Shown piece by piece: positions 51,346-60,100 of a stretch of 64,000 nucleotides of DNA. Origin of the DNA: an uncultured Flavobacteriaceae bacterium (GTDB lineage: Bacteria; Bacteroidota; Bacteroidia; Flavobacteriales; Flavobacteriaceae). Position 1 is the stretch's first letter; the number at the start of each line of letters is the position of its first letter. A model generated the notes under the pieces. It was not told the origin of the DNA. It searched no databases and worked only from the letters and a program-made list of their open reading frames with translations. The stretch covers positions 124,001 to 188,000 of the forward strand of contig CANNCA010000002.1 in NCBI GenBank assembly GCA_947503005.1, in the 5' to 3' direction. Position numbers and translations under genes: made by a program.

Positions 51346-52181
51346 TCTTCCTCAATTAAATCAAAACCACATTTTCTGCAATAATGTGCATCGGAACGAT
51401 AGATCTCTGCACTACAGCTAGGGCATGATCTGCCCTCGTCAAAATCTTTATCCTTGTTTTTCGATGAGGCATACTCCGCTGAAACGATTCCAGTAGGTAC
51501 TGCAATTATACCATAACCGATAATCATAATAAACGTGGCGATAAATTGGCCTAATGGAGTTTCTGGGGAAATATCACCATAGCCAACTGTGGTCAAAGTT
51601 ACGATAGTCCAATAAACACTATGGGGAATACTATTGAATCCGTGCTCTGGTCCCTCAATAAGATACATGAGTGTACCTAAGAGAACTGAAACTACAAGAA
51701 CAAAAAATACAAAAACGAATATTTTTGTTCTGCTAGCTTTTAGAGACCGAACCAAGTTATTAGATTCTCCTACAAATCGCACCAATTTAAGTATCCTAAA
51801 TACACGAAGTAGTCTCAAAGCCCTAAATGCTGTAAGATATTGAGAACCGACAAATAAGTAAGATAGGTATTTGGGTACCGTTGATAAGAAGTCAATGATG
51901 CCAAAAAAGCTGAAAATATAGCTTTTTGGGCGCTTTATACAAATAATTCGAAGTATGTATTCAATGGAAAAAAGTATGGTGACCACCCATTCAGAGATAT
52001 TTAGAAACTCGTGGTATTTCTCATCGATGCGAGGTACACTCTCGAGCATTACGATGATAATACTGTAAAGTATAAGGATCAGTAAGAGAATATCGAAAAG
52101 TTTTCCGGCAGGGGTATGGGTACCATATATAATTATATGGAGATTTCTCTTCCAACCAGCGCTTGGCCTTTCGTCTTTCAA
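51342..52181 (-). CDS. Voltage-gated-type potassium channel with C-terminal zinc ribbon
   Basis: The 279-residue protein has six membrane helices: S1 near residues 27-45, S2 and S3 near 65-115, the Arg-rich voltage sensor S4 RALRLLRVFRILKLVRF (about 122-138), S5 near 152-172, the pore with the K+ selectivity filter TTVGYGD (about 193-199) and S6 near 205-230. A four-cysteine zinc ribbon ends the protein (CPSC near 252-255 and CRKC near 267-270). It should conduct K+ out of or into the cell as a tetramer. The zinc ribbon may serve as a cytoplasmic assembly or regulatory element. Confidence 0.9.
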   Translation of the reverse strand: MKDERPSAGWKRNLHIIIYGTHTPAGKLFDILLLILILYSIIIVMLESVPRIDEKYHEFLNISEWVVTILFSIEYILRIICIKRPKSYIFSFFGIIDFLSTVPKYLSYLFVGSQYLTAFRALRLLRVFRILKLVRFVGESNNLVRSLKASRTKIFVFVFFVLVVSVLLGTLMYLIEGPEHGFNSIPHSVYWTIVTLTTVGYGDISPETPLGQFIATFIMIIGYGIIAVPTGIVSAEYASSKNKDKDFDEGRSCPSCSAEIYRSDAHYCRKCGFDLIEEE

Positions 52182-53557
52182 TCTGTTGTATTTAATTCTA
52201 CTATTTTGATAACCCTTCTCTTTCTAAGAAAAGTTTCAATGATGTGTTTTGCATTAGCGTCGCCATGCATAGGGGTAATTAATGATTCTAAGATATGAAT
52301 ATTATTTATTTGATGGTTAAGGTCATAAAAAGCAAATCCTTCGAATAAGCCTTTTCGAATTAGAATTGCACAGTATTCGCCTATTGACCTTCCTTTATCA
52401 ACAATAATGATATCCTTCTTATTGAGGGAATATTTTTGAACTGCACCCTGAACCCTTTCGTTATATTCGCTCGGCTCTTCTATTCCTGTACATGCGCCGT
52501 AACACTTTCCTTTATCGTATTTTTTACAGCTGCCCTCAGTTTTGGAAAGTCCGTTGACTGTATCACATAATGCAAATTCATCACACATTTGATTTAGGAG
52601 AATCCGTGCACTTTGCAAGCTATTTAAAGTGGTTATTGGGTTGTCATAAACTTCATTACTCCGGCCAATATTCAATTTTTCATACCCCAACTTATTTGTG
52701 GTTCGGTAAATAGCATGTGAGAACAATTTGGATTTTAAACCTTGATTGTATTTTGGTCTAATTCGTTTCAGTTCAAAATATTCCTTTAAGTGAGCGGTCA
52801 ATTCACTGCCTGTTTTTTCAAAACTTACTTTTTTCGTTTCTTTTTGGAGCCTTCTCGCACGATTGCCACTTTTGGTAAAATGCTGGTTGACTCTTTTTTT
52901 CATATTACTGCTCTTCCCCAAGAAAATAACCTCCCCGTCTTTGTCGTGCATGTAATATACGCCTGTTTCGGAGGGAACGTTTTCGACAATATCCAATTGT
53001 CTAGGTGATAATTCACCTAATGTTTCGGCTTTGACAACAGTTTTGAGGATGTTTTTATCTGAATCTTTATCAAGCAATAATTTGAACAATTTCAAGGTGG
53101 CCAAAGCATCGCCGTTAGCTCTATGACGGTCACTAACTGCTATGCCCAGTGATCTCACTAATTTCCCTAAACTATAAGATTCAGAATCTGGCAGTAGTTT
53201 TTGAGCCAATTCAACCGTGCAAAGTGTTTTTCGTTCAAAATTGTACCCAAGTCTACGGAATTCGGTGCGCAAAATGCGATAATCGAATTGCGCATTATGT
53301 GCAATTAGAACGGTATCTTCTGTGATTTCTACAATGCGCTTGGCTACCTCATGAAATTTAGGGGCGGTACGAAGCATTTTAGAGTTAATGCCTGTGAGCT
53401 TGACCACAAACGGCTGTATTTCCTTTTCAGGGTTTACTAAGGAAATAAATTTATCAACTACTTGATGACCATCGAATCTGTGGATTGCAATTTCGGTAAT
53501 TCCTTCTTCATTGTATTTTCCGCCCGTTGTCTCGATATCCAAAATTGCGTACATCAT
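52178..53557 (-). CDS. DnaQ-type exonuclease fused to GIY-YIG (UvrC-like) nuclease
   Basis: The 459-residue protein has a DEDDh 3'-5' exonuclease domain at about 1-165 (ILDIETTGGKYNEEGITEI, IAHNAQFDYRILRTEFRRLG and a HRANGDALATLKLF). A GIY-YIG domain follows at about 195-275 (GVYYMHDKDGEVIFLGKSSNMKKRVNQHF), and the C-terminal half (about 280-450) resembles the UvrC-adjacent region with a CDTVNGLSKTEGSCKKYDKGKCYGAC Cys-rich segment. Proteins of this type are listed as DNA polymerase III epsilon-like or UvrC-like. It may process damaged or structured DNA. It overlaps the channel gene by 4 bases. Confidence 0.9.
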   Translation of the reverse strand: MMYAILDIETTGGKYNEEGITEIAIHRFDGHQVVDKFISLVNPEKEIQPFVVKLTGINSKMLRTAPKFHEVAKRIVEITEDTVLIAHNAQFDYRILRTEFRRLGYNFERKTLCTVELAQKLLPDSESYSLGKLVRSLGIAVSDRHRANGDALATLKLFKLLLDKDSDKNILKTVVKAETLGELSPRQLDIVENVPSETGVYYMHDKDGEVIFLGKSSNMKKRVNQHFTKSGNRARRLQKETKKVSFEKTGSELTAHLKEYFELKRIRPKYNQGLKSKLFSHAIYRTTNKLGYEKLNIGRSNEVYDNPITTLNSLQSARILLNQMCDEFALCDTVNGLSKTEGSCKKYDKGKCYGACTGIEEPSEYNERVQGAVQKYSLNKKDIIIVDKGRSIGEYCAILIRKGLFEGFAFYDLNHQINNIHILESLITPMHGDANAKHIIETFLRKRRVIKIVELNTTD

Positions 53558-53578
53558 TCTCCTTTCGTGATCTGTGGC

Positions 53579-54238
53579 TTAGTTATAATTTCTTGCCCCA
53601 AAAATACTACTTCCGATACGTACCATTGTACTTCCTTCCTCAATGGCGATTTTATAGTCCCCGCTCATCCCCATAGATAGGATTTTGGCATCTGGAAGTT
53701 TATTTTGAACCGAGTCGAAATAGGATTTCAACTGTTTGAATTCCCTACGCAATTGCTCTTCGTCCTCGGTAAAAGTTGCCATACCCATAAGACCAACAAC
53801 TTTTACATGTTCCAGTTGAAGAAATTCTTCTGAACCTAGTATATCTGACAGTTCATTGGAATCAAGACCGAATTTGGTATCCTCTTCTGCAATATGCATC
53901 TGTAATAGACAATTGATGGTACGCAGGTTTTTTTGAGCCTGTTTGTCAATTTCCTTCAATAACCGAAAACTGTCTACCCCGTGCACTAAGGAGACGTAAG
54001 GTGCCATATATTTTACTTTGTTACGCTGTACGTGTCCGATCATATGCCATTCGATGTCCTTTGGCAACACTTCCCATTTCTGGGTCATCTCTTGAATTTT
54101 GTTCTCACCGAAGACTCTTTGCCCAGCTTTGTAGGCTTCCACTAAATCGGTTATAGGCTTTGTTTTCGATACTGCTACCAGAGTTACATGTTCTGGCAAG
54201 GACTTCTTTATATTTTCTAAATTCGAGACTATAGACAT
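53579..54238 (-). CDS. YggS-family PLP homeostasis protein
   Basis: The 219-residue protein is a single-domain alanine-racemase-like barrel that binds pyridoxal phosphate. Lys25 in LVAVSKTKPITDL is the Schiff-base residue. HMIGHVQRNKVKYM, VHGVDSFRLLKEI, LLQMHIAEEDTKFGL, GLMGMATFTEDEEQLRREF and LSMGMSGDYKIAIEEGSTMVRIGSSIFGAR are the conserved segments of the family. It controls the PLP pool rather than catalysing a reaction. It follows the nuclease gene with a 21-base gap. Confidence 0.95.
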   Translation of the reverse strand: MSIVSNLENIKKSLPEHVTLVAVSKTKPITDLVEAYKAGQRVFGENKIQEMTQKWEVLPKDIEWHMIGHVQRNKVKYMAPYVSLVHGVDSFRLLKEIDKQAQKNLRTINCLLQMHIAEEDTKFGLDSNELSDILGSEEFLQLEHVKVVGLMGMATFTEDEEQLRREFKQLKSYFDSVQNKLPDAKILSMGMSGDYKIAIEEGSTMVRIGSSIFGARNYN

Positions 54239-54258
54239 TTATGCATGATTTATGAAAT

Positions 54259-55494
54259 TTACAATTCGTAAATCGTAATTCCGCTTCTTAACTTGGGTTC
54301 GATATATGTACTTTTTGGGGGCATAACAAGACCGGCATCCGCAATGGATTTTATTTCTGAAATTGTTATAGGAACTAAACTGAAACCAACTGCGAAATTG
54401 CCTTTGTCAATTTCATCCTTCATTTGAATTACATTGTGCTTGCCATAGCCATAGTGAATTCGCTTATCGGTACGGAGGTCGTGAATATCCAAGATAGGCT
54501 CTAATATGGTTTTGAAAAGTATTTGGGTGTCTAGTTTACTAAGGGCATCGGAAAAGGGGTATACTTTTTTTCTTAGATATAGTGAATAAAACTCCCCATC
54601 TAGATACATGCTGAAATGATGCTTTGTGGTGGGTTTATAGAGCATACTGCCTTGATTTTCTATTCTATAAAACTCATCCAGCGAAATCAGGAACTGCTCT
54701 TTTGAAAGGCCGTTTAAATCTTTGACCATGCGATTAAACTCGTAGATACGTATTTCAGATTCAGGAATCAGATAACTCATAAAATGGTTATACGGTTCTT
54801 TTCCCGAGTGTGATTGATTTTTATTTTCAGAAATTGTGGCCAAAAGATTTGAAGAAGCACTTCGGTGATGACCGTCCGCGATGTACAAAGAGTCTATTTT
54901 CTCGAATTCAGTGGAGAGCTTCGTAACAACATCACTATCAGCTATTATCCAAAGTTGATGAGTAACTTTATCCTTTGTCGTAAAATAATAATCTGGTTCG
55001 TTCTTTTTCTGGTCTTTCAATAAAGTCGAGATAGTCGGGCTATTCTCATAAGTCATCAACACCGGTTCGGCATTGAACTCGACGGTTTTCAGATAATCGG
55101 CAAATAATTTTTCACGTTGTTCTATAGTGTCCTCATGTTTTTTAATGACATCATTTCTGTAGTCTTTAACACTCGCAGCGCAAAATAGTCCACAACAACT
55201 AAAATTTCCCTTTTTAATCTGATAGAGGTAAAAACATTCATCTGTATCCTTTATGAAAATACCCTCCTCAAGAAATTCCAAATAGCGATTATGAACAAGC
55301 TTAAAACGCTCAGTACCCGATACCTTTTTATGAAATTTGTATCCTGGATTAATGATATGCAGAAAAGAAAAGGGGTTAAAAGCAAGCTCCGCGTTCAGCT
55401 CCTTTTTTGAATAGTCTTGATAAGAACGGGAAGCTACGAAGGCGACTTTATCTTTTGCTGGCCTAATAGCTTTAAAGGGTTTAATACTCGCCAT
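54259..55494 (-). CDS. DUF1015 family protein
   Basis: I chose ATG at 55494 (411 residues), 4 bases after the dehydrogenase stop; the longer frame from 55518 overlaps it by 20 bases. The protein has the DUF1015 signatures: SIKPFKAIRPAKDKVAFVASRSYQ at the N-terminus, FLHIINPGYKFHKKVSG, HQLWIIADSDV and YIADGHHRSASSNL (a His-His-Arg motif that could bind metal or phosphate), PYNHFMSYLIPESEIRI. A role in serine or phosphate metabolism has been suggested for relatives but is not established. Confidence 0.9.
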   Translation of the reverse strand: MASIKPFKAIRPAKDKVAFVASRSYQDYSKKELNAELAFNPFSFLHIINPGYKFHKKVSGTERFKLVHNRYLEFLEEGIFIKDTDECFYLYQIKKGNFSCCGLFCAASVKDYRNDVIKKHEDTIEQREKLFADYLKTVEFNAEPVLMTYENSPTISTLLKDQKKNEPDYYFTTKDKVTHQLWIIADSDVVTKLSTEFEKIDSLYIADGHHRSASSNLLATISENKNQSHSGKEPYNHFMSYLIPESEIRIYEFNRMVKDLNGLSKEQFLISLDEFYRIENQGSMLYKPTTKHHFSMYLDGEFYSLYLRKKVYPFSDALSKLDTQILFKTILEPILDIHDLRTDKRIHYGYGKHNVIQMKDEIDKGNFAVGFSLVPITISEIKSIADAGLVMPPKSTYIEPKLRSGITIYEL

Positions 55495-55498
55495 ATTT

Positions 55499-56386
55499 CT
55501 ATCTAAATTGAGCGGCAACTTTTTCGGCCTTCTTAGAGTCGGAGTAGTCGTAAAAACCCTCTCCGGACTTCACACCTAATTTTCCTGCCATCACCATATT
55601 GACCAAGAGTGGGCATGGAGCATACTTAGGATTTTTAAATCCGTTATACATTACGTTAAGAATAGAAAAACAAACATCCAATCCTATGAAATCAGCTAAT
55701 TGCAAAGGTCCCATGGGATGTGCCATACCCAGCTTCATCACTGTATCAATTTCGTTAACGCCGGCGACATTGTTATACAGTGTTTCAATGGCTTCATTGA
55801 TCATTGGCATCAAAATACGATTCGCAACAAAACCCGGATAGTCATTTACCTCCGTGGGTGTTTTGCCTAGTTTTTTGGATAAGGACATTACACTTTTGGT
55901 AGTTTCATCAGATGTATTGTAACCTCGAATGATTTCGACCAATTGCATTACTGGTACCGGATTCATAAAATGCATACCGATTACTTTTTCAGGCCTTTCA
56001 GTAGCAGCCGCAATCTGGGTTATGGATATGGAAGATGTATTAGTTGCCAAGATGGTTTTAGCATTACAAATCGCATCTAATTGTTTGAAAATATCGAGTT
56101 TTAGGTTTTGATTTTCGGTTGCGGCTTCCACTACTAAATCCATCCCTTTTGCACCTTCGGCAATGGACGTGAACGTAGTTATTTTTGCAAGAGTTTCCGA
56201 TTTGATTTGCGCTGTAATCTTATCTTTTGCTAACATTCGGTCAAGGTTATTGCCGATAGTCGCAATCGCCTTGTCCAATGACGTTTGAGAAATATCAATA
56301 AGATGAACTTTAAATCCGTTTTGGGCGAAAACGTGGGCAATACCATTGCCCATGGTTCCTGCTCCGATAACCGCTATATTTTGCAT
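55499..56386 (-). CDS. 3-hydroxybutyryl-CoA dehydrogenase family protein
   Basis: The 295-residue protein oxidises or reduces a 3-hydroxyacyl-CoA with NAD(P). The Rossmann motif is AVIGAGTMGNGIAHVFAQNGFKV (GxGxMG), followed by VVEAATENQNLKLDIFKQLD, NTSSISITQIA and MHFMNPVPVMQLVEII with the catalytic His/Asn, GKTPTEVNDYPGFVANRIL and, at the end, KSGEGFYDYSD. The short, single-domain length matches butanoate/PHB-type or beta-oxidation dehydrogenases rather than multifunctional FadB. A hairpin at 56408-56427 lies 22 bases upstream. Confidence 0.95.
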   Translation of the reverse strand: MQNIAVIGAGTMGNGIAHVFAQNGFKVHLIDISQTSLDKAIATIGNNLDRMLAKDKITAQIKSETLAKITTFTSIAEGAKGMDLVVEAATENQNLKLDIFKQLDAICNAKTILATNTSSISITQIAAATERPEKVIGMHFMNPVPVMQLVEIIRGYNTSDETTKSVMSLSKKLGKTPTEVNDYPGFVANRILMPMINEAIETLYNNVAGVNEIDTVMKLGMAHPMGPLQLADFIGLDVCFSILNVMYNGFKNPKYAPCPLLVNMVMAGKLGVKSGEGFYDYSDSKKAEKVAAQFR

Positions 56387-56407
56387 AGCTTTTTATTTTT
56401 TAAATTC

Positions 56408-56427
56408 ATTCCCCTGAGGAGGGGAAT
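56408..56427. repeat. Perfect hairpin upstream of the dehydrogenase gene
   Basis: ATTCCCCT (56408-56415) and AGGGGAAT (56420-56427) form an 8-bp perfect stem with a GAGG loop. No T tract follows on either strand, so it is not a terminator. A related half-sequence, AGGGGGAATCT, occurs at about 25628-25638 between two amidohydrolase genes, so it may be an intergenic palindromic repeat. Confidence 0.6.
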
Positions 56428-56463
56428 CTATTAATTCGTGTCTTGGTGTTGTCAAAAAAACAT

Positions 56464-57429
56464 TTAGTTTTCGAAAGAATCAATGATTTTCAATGCTACG
56501 CGTAAGGCAGCTGTTCCTTGTTTTAAAGTTACGATGGGGGTGGTATCGTTTTCAATGGCATCGGCAAAAGTTTCAAGTTCGTCCTTAATAGCGTTATTGT
56601 TCTTTATTTCTGGATTTTCGAAATAAATCTGTTTCTTCACACCTTCGGCATTCTGTAAAATCATATCGAAATCACCAGCTTGCTCAGGTGCATCCTTCAT
56701 TTTTACCACCTCGACTTTTTTCTCAAGGAAGTCTACGGCGATATAGGCGTCCTTTTGGAAGAAACGTGATTTTCGCATGTTTTTCAGCGAAATTCGGCTT
56801 GCAGTTAAATTCGCGACACATCCGTTTTCAAATTCTATTCGCGCATTGGCGATATCGGGAGAACTGCTAATAACGGAAACACCGCTTGCATTGATTTGTT
56901 TTACTTCAGAATCCATCACGCTTAAAATAGCATCTATATCGTGTATCATTAGATCCAATACTACCGGTACATCAGTACCTCTCGGATTAAATTCCGCTAA
57001 CCGATGTGTTTCGATGAACATTGGGTTTTGAATTTTATCCTTTACGGCAGTAAAAGCAGGATTAAATCGTTCTACATGACCCACTTGTCCTTTAACTTTG
57101 TGATTTTCGGCCAACACCAAAAGTTCTTCTGCTTCTTGTAAGGTATTTGTAATTGGCTTCTCAATGAAAACATGCCGCCCTTTTTCCATTGCTTTTTTGG
57201 CACAATCAAAATGAGAGAGGGTAGGGGTAACGATATCTACCACATCAACGGCATCAATCAAGGTGTTAATATTATCAAAATAGGTATATCCGAATTCATC
57301 AGCTGCCTTTTTCCCATTTATTGCATCAGGGTCGTAAAAACCGATCAAGTCATATTTTTCAGATTCGTTGAGGAGTCGCAAATGGATTTTTCCCAGATGA
57401 CCAGCTCCCAAAACACCAACTTTGAGCAT
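56464..57429 (-). CDS. Gfo/Idh/MocA-family oxidoreductase
   Basis: I use ATG at 57429 (321 residues, LKVGVLGAGHLGKIHL), since MNKRTN upstream is not part of the fold. The Rossmann domain GVLGAGHLGKIHLRLL is followed by GFYDPDAINGKKAADEFG, DVVDIVTPTLSHFDCAKKAMEKGRHVFIEKPITNTLQEAEELL (in parts; the EKP motif binds NAD) and the catalytic-region VLDLMIHDIDAILSVMD. Members reduce or oxidise sugars and cyclitols with NAD(P). The substrate is unknown. It is the first gene of the minus-strand cluster, with a 77-base gap to the dehydrogenase. Confidence 0.94.
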   Translation of the reverse strand: MLKVGVLGAGHLGKIHLRLLNESEKYDLIGFYDPDAINGKKAADEFGYTYFDNINTLIDAVDVVDIVTPTLSHFDCAKKAMEKGRHVFIEKPITNTLQEAEELLVLAENHKVKGQVGHVERFNPAFTAVKDKIQNPMFIETHRLAEFNPRGTDVPVVLDLMIHDIDAILSVMDSEVKQINASGVSVISSSPDIANARIEFENGCVANLTASRISLKNMRKSRFFQKDAYIAVDFLEKKVEVVKMKDAPEQAGDFDMILQNAEGVKKQIYFENPEIKNNNAIKDELETFADAIENDTTPIVTLKQGTAALRVALKIIDSFEN

Positions 57430-57551
57430 GTTCGTTCTTTTGTTCAAAAATAAGGAGATTTGACCAATTAACTTCTTCTCCCTAGAGGAATAAATAGCTT
57501 CGCAAACCCAGATATTTTGCCTAAAATTGTTTAACTCAAAATATTGTAAAA

Positions 57552-58058
57552 ATGAAAAAGTATATCCTGTTAATAACTATGCTTTCATTGGTTTTCGTTC
57601 ATTCTCAGCATAACGAACAAATACAGGGGGAAATCGACCAAAGCCTATGGAAACCTTTCAAACAGGCTTTTGAAGATTTGGATGCCGAAAAATTGAATTC
57701 GTTGTATGCGGAAGAAGTCTTACGTGTCACGCCGAAAGGAATTGATACCGATAACAGTTTTAAAGATGCAAATTTCGAACGGTTGAACGACCACAAAGAA
57801 AATAATACTGATTTGCGATTGGATTTTTGGTTCGATAGTATAAATACCAATGAAAGCACATCGTACGAAGTCGGTTTTTACAGAATGACATTATCGAACG
57901 TAGATGGAGTTGATACAATTTATGGGCAGTTTCATATCGTTTTGAAAAAGATTGATGGTCTTTGGAAGATTACGCAAGATTGGGACACCGGTTCCATAAA
58001 TGGAAGGGTACTTGGCAAGGAAGATTTTGATAAACATAAACCGATTCAGTTTGATTGA
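57552..58058 (+). CDS. NTF2-like (DUF4440-type) exported protein
   Basis: The 168-residue protein has a signal peptide (MKKYILLITMLSLVFVHSQ) and an NTF2-like cone fold: FKQAFEDLDAEKLNSLYAEEVLRVTPKG, NFERLNDHKENNTDLRLDFWFDS, VGFYRMTLSNVDGVDTIYGQFHIVLKKIDGLWKITQDW. Such domains form a pocket for small molecules or are ketosteroid isomerase-like. It is exported, so an envelope role is likely. It is monocistronic and divergent from the Gfo/Idh gene. Confidence 0.85.
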   Translation: MKKYILLITMLSLVFVHSQHNEQIQGEIDQSLWKPFKQAFEDLDAEKLNSLYAEEVLRVTPKGIDTDNSFKDANFERLNDHKENNTDLRLDFWFDSINTNESTSYEVGFYRMTLSNVDGVDTIYGQFHIVLKKIDGLWKITQDWDTGSINGRVLGKEDFDKHKPIQFD

Positions 58059-58135
58059 TATTTATTAAAAAGGCTAAAAAGTAAATTCAAAAACCACTAA
58101 ACTTTTATAACTTCGTTGGTACCAAAACCAGCATA

Positions 58136-58777
58136 TTGAAGGACACCCTTAAACATAGTGGAATGCGCAATAAACTGGCCGATGTGTTAGTCGGCAAGGG
58201 TATTACGGACAAGAAAGTATTGGATGCTATACGTAGTATTCCGAGACATTTATTTATGGACAGTAGTTTTGAAGGTCATGCTTACCAAGACAAGGCCTTT
58301 CCCATTGGTGCGGATCAAACCATTTCACAACCTTATACGGTAGCGTTTCAAACAGAACTTTTAGAAGTTAAACCAGGCCATAAAATCTTGGAAATTGGTA
58401 CAGGAAGTGGTTATCAAACGGCTGTTCTTTTAAAGCTTAAAGCAAAAGTATATACCATTGAACGTCAGCTAGAGCTATTCAAAAAGACCAGCATATTTTT
58501 TAAAAAGATGGGCTATCGACCAAAAAAAATGATTTTTGGCGATGGTTATAAAGGCATTCCAGAGGAGGCACCATTCGATGGGATTATCGTGACCGCTGGC
58601 GCACCTGAAGTGCCAAAAGCATTGATGTCTCAACTTAAGATAGGAGGTAGACTAGTGATCCCGGTTGGTACCGATGAGCAGATTATGACCCTTTTTGTTC
58701 GCACCTCTGCTACAGAATTTGAAAAAAAAGAACTGGGTTCTTTTCGATTTGTACCACTCTTGCAGAATAAAAACTAA
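58136..58777 (+). CDS. pcm: Protein-L-isoaspartate O-methyltransferase
   Basis: The 213-residue enzyme repairs isoaspartyl damage in proteins with SAM. It starts at TTG 58136 (or ATG 58163, nine codons on). Signatures: [38 protein letters not shown] (in parts), SAM motif [56 protein letters not shown], and GGRLVIPVG. Length is as usual. Its end overlaps the end of smpB by 4 bases in a convergent layout. Confidence 0.95.
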   Translation: MKDTLKHSGMRNKLADVLVGKGITDKKVLDAIRSIPRHLFMDSSFEGHAYQDKAFPIGADQTISQPYTVAFQTELLEVKPGHKILEIGTGSGYQTAVLLKLKAKVYTIERQLELFKKTSIFFKKMGYRPKKMIFGDGYKGIPEEAPFDGIIVTAGAPEVPKALMSQLKIGGRLVIPVGTDEQIMTLFVRTSATEFEKKELGSFRFVPLLQNKN

Positions 58778-59238
58778 TTGTTGAAATTTTTTTTGATTCT
58801 ATCCAAGTTTCGCTTGTTGTCACGGTCTTTAATGGTATCTCTCTTGTCGTAAAGTTTTTTCCCCTTTGCCAGGGCAATGTTAAGTTTGGCAAGTCCACGG
58901 TCGTTCAAGAACAGATTGAGGGGAATGATGGTGAGTCCCGAGGCTTTTACCTCCTTAAAAAGTTTTTTCAATTCCCTTTTGTTCAAGAGTAATTTGCGTT
59001 CTGCCCTTGGTAAATGATTGTAATGCGAGCCGTGCGAGTATTCGTCAATATGCATATTGACAATGAAAAGCTCTCCATCGTCATTAAATTCACAAAAACT
59101 CTCTGAAATGGATGCCTTGCCCTCACGTATCGACTTTATTTCGGTTCCACCTAAAACAATGCCTGCGGTGTATTTGTCAAGCAGCTCGTATTCAAAACGA
59201 GCGCGTTTATTTTTAATGTTGATGTTTTTCTGAACCAT
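58774..59238 (-). CDS. smpB: SsrA-binding protein
   Basis: The 154-residue protein binds tmRNA and brings it to stalled ribosomes. Conserved features: [46 protein letters not shown] at the start (in parts), [67 protein letters not shown] with the basic tail. A TATTTTTG at 59243-59250 on the minus strand, a match to TAnnTTTG, is only 4 bases upstream of the ATG, so the mRNA might be leaderless. The tmRNA gene itself is not in the window. Confidence 0.97.
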   Translation of the reverse strand: MVQKNINIKNKRARFEYELLDKYTAGIVLGGTEIKSIREGKASISESFCEFNDDGELFIVNMHIDEYSHGSHYNHLPRAERKLLLNKRELKKLFKEVKASGLTIIPLNLFLNDRGLAKLNIALAKGKKLYDKRDTIKDRDNKRNLDRIKKNFNN

Positions 59239-59347
59239 GATACAAAAATAGTTACATTTTTAAGGAAATCCCCAGAGAATGGATAATAAGGTTTTTCTTT
59301 CTGTAAAGAATGGCTCATTTTTGCGAACAGTTTATAAAACAATTCAA

Positions 59348-60100
59348 ATGAATAGAATTTATAGTCTTCTATTAATAATGATCGCGTTAGCTTGTAAGCA
59401 GGAAGTCAAAAAGGAGATGACCGCTCAAGAAATCATTGATAAAAGTATTGAAGCCTGTGGAGGTCAACTTTTTCAGAATAGTGTATTGGAATTTGATTTT
59501 AGGGATAGGCATTATATTTCGGAATTGAAAGGGAAGAAAAAAACGCTGACCCGAATTTTAAAGAACGATACCGTTCACTTGAAGGATGTTAGAACAAGCC
59601 AAGGCCTTCTGCGTTTTAGAAATGACACCTTGGTTACGTTAAACGATTCGTTGGCCAATGTATATGCCAACTCGGTGAATTCGGTACATTATTTTTCGAA
59701 ACTACCCTACGGATTGAATGATCCTGCGGTACAGAAAGAACTTATAGGGGAAATAGAGATGAACGACCAACAATACTACAAAGTAAAAGTCACTTTTGAT
59801 CAACAGGGCGGAGGAGATGACTTTGACGATACCTATATCTACTGGATAAACCAGGAAACCTTCAAGCCTGATTATTTAGGATATAGTTTTCACGTAAATG
59901 GTGGTGGTACAAGATTTAGGGTCGCCTTTAATGAACGAACAGTCAAAGGAATACGATTTGTTGATTATGAGAATCTAAAGCCGAAAGACACAACCGCGAC
60001 AATATTCTCTGCCGACAGTCTTTATTTAAATGGCGGTTTAGAATTGCTTTCAAAAATAGAATTGGAAAATATTTCGGTTAATCTGGACAATTACAATTGA
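59348..60100 (+). CDS. DUF6503 lipoprotein
   Basis: I chose ATG at 59348 (250 residues), which gives the lipobox signal YSLLLIMIALAC (Cys16). The mature protein has the beta-rich DUF6503 pattern: EIIDKSIEACGGQLFQNSVLEFDFRDRHYISELKG, then TLNDSLANVYANSVNSVHYFSKLPYGLNDPAV and VTFDQQGGGDDFDDTYIYWINQETFKPDYLGYSFHVNGGGTRF. The fold is LolA/LolB-like by pattern, with a lipid or hydrophobic cavity suspected. Its end overlaps the phosphatase gene by 23 bases (convergent). Confidence 0.85.
   Translation: MNRIYSLLLIMIALACKQEVKKEMTAQEIIDKSIEACGGQLFQNSVLEFDFRDRHYISELKGKKKTLTRILKNDTVHLKDVRTSQGLLRFRNDTLVTLNDSLANVYANSVNSVHYFSKLPYGLNDPAVQKELIGEIEMNDQQYYKVKVTFDQQGGGDDFDDTYIYWINQETFKPDYLGYSFHVNGGGTRFRVAFNERTVKGIRFVDYENLKPKDTTATIFSADSLYLNGGLELLSKIELENISVNLDNYN

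Noticed and set aside
57500-57551. TATTTTG upstream of the NTF2-like gene
   Set aside because: It is one base short of TAnnTTTG and has no -33 partner at the right distance.
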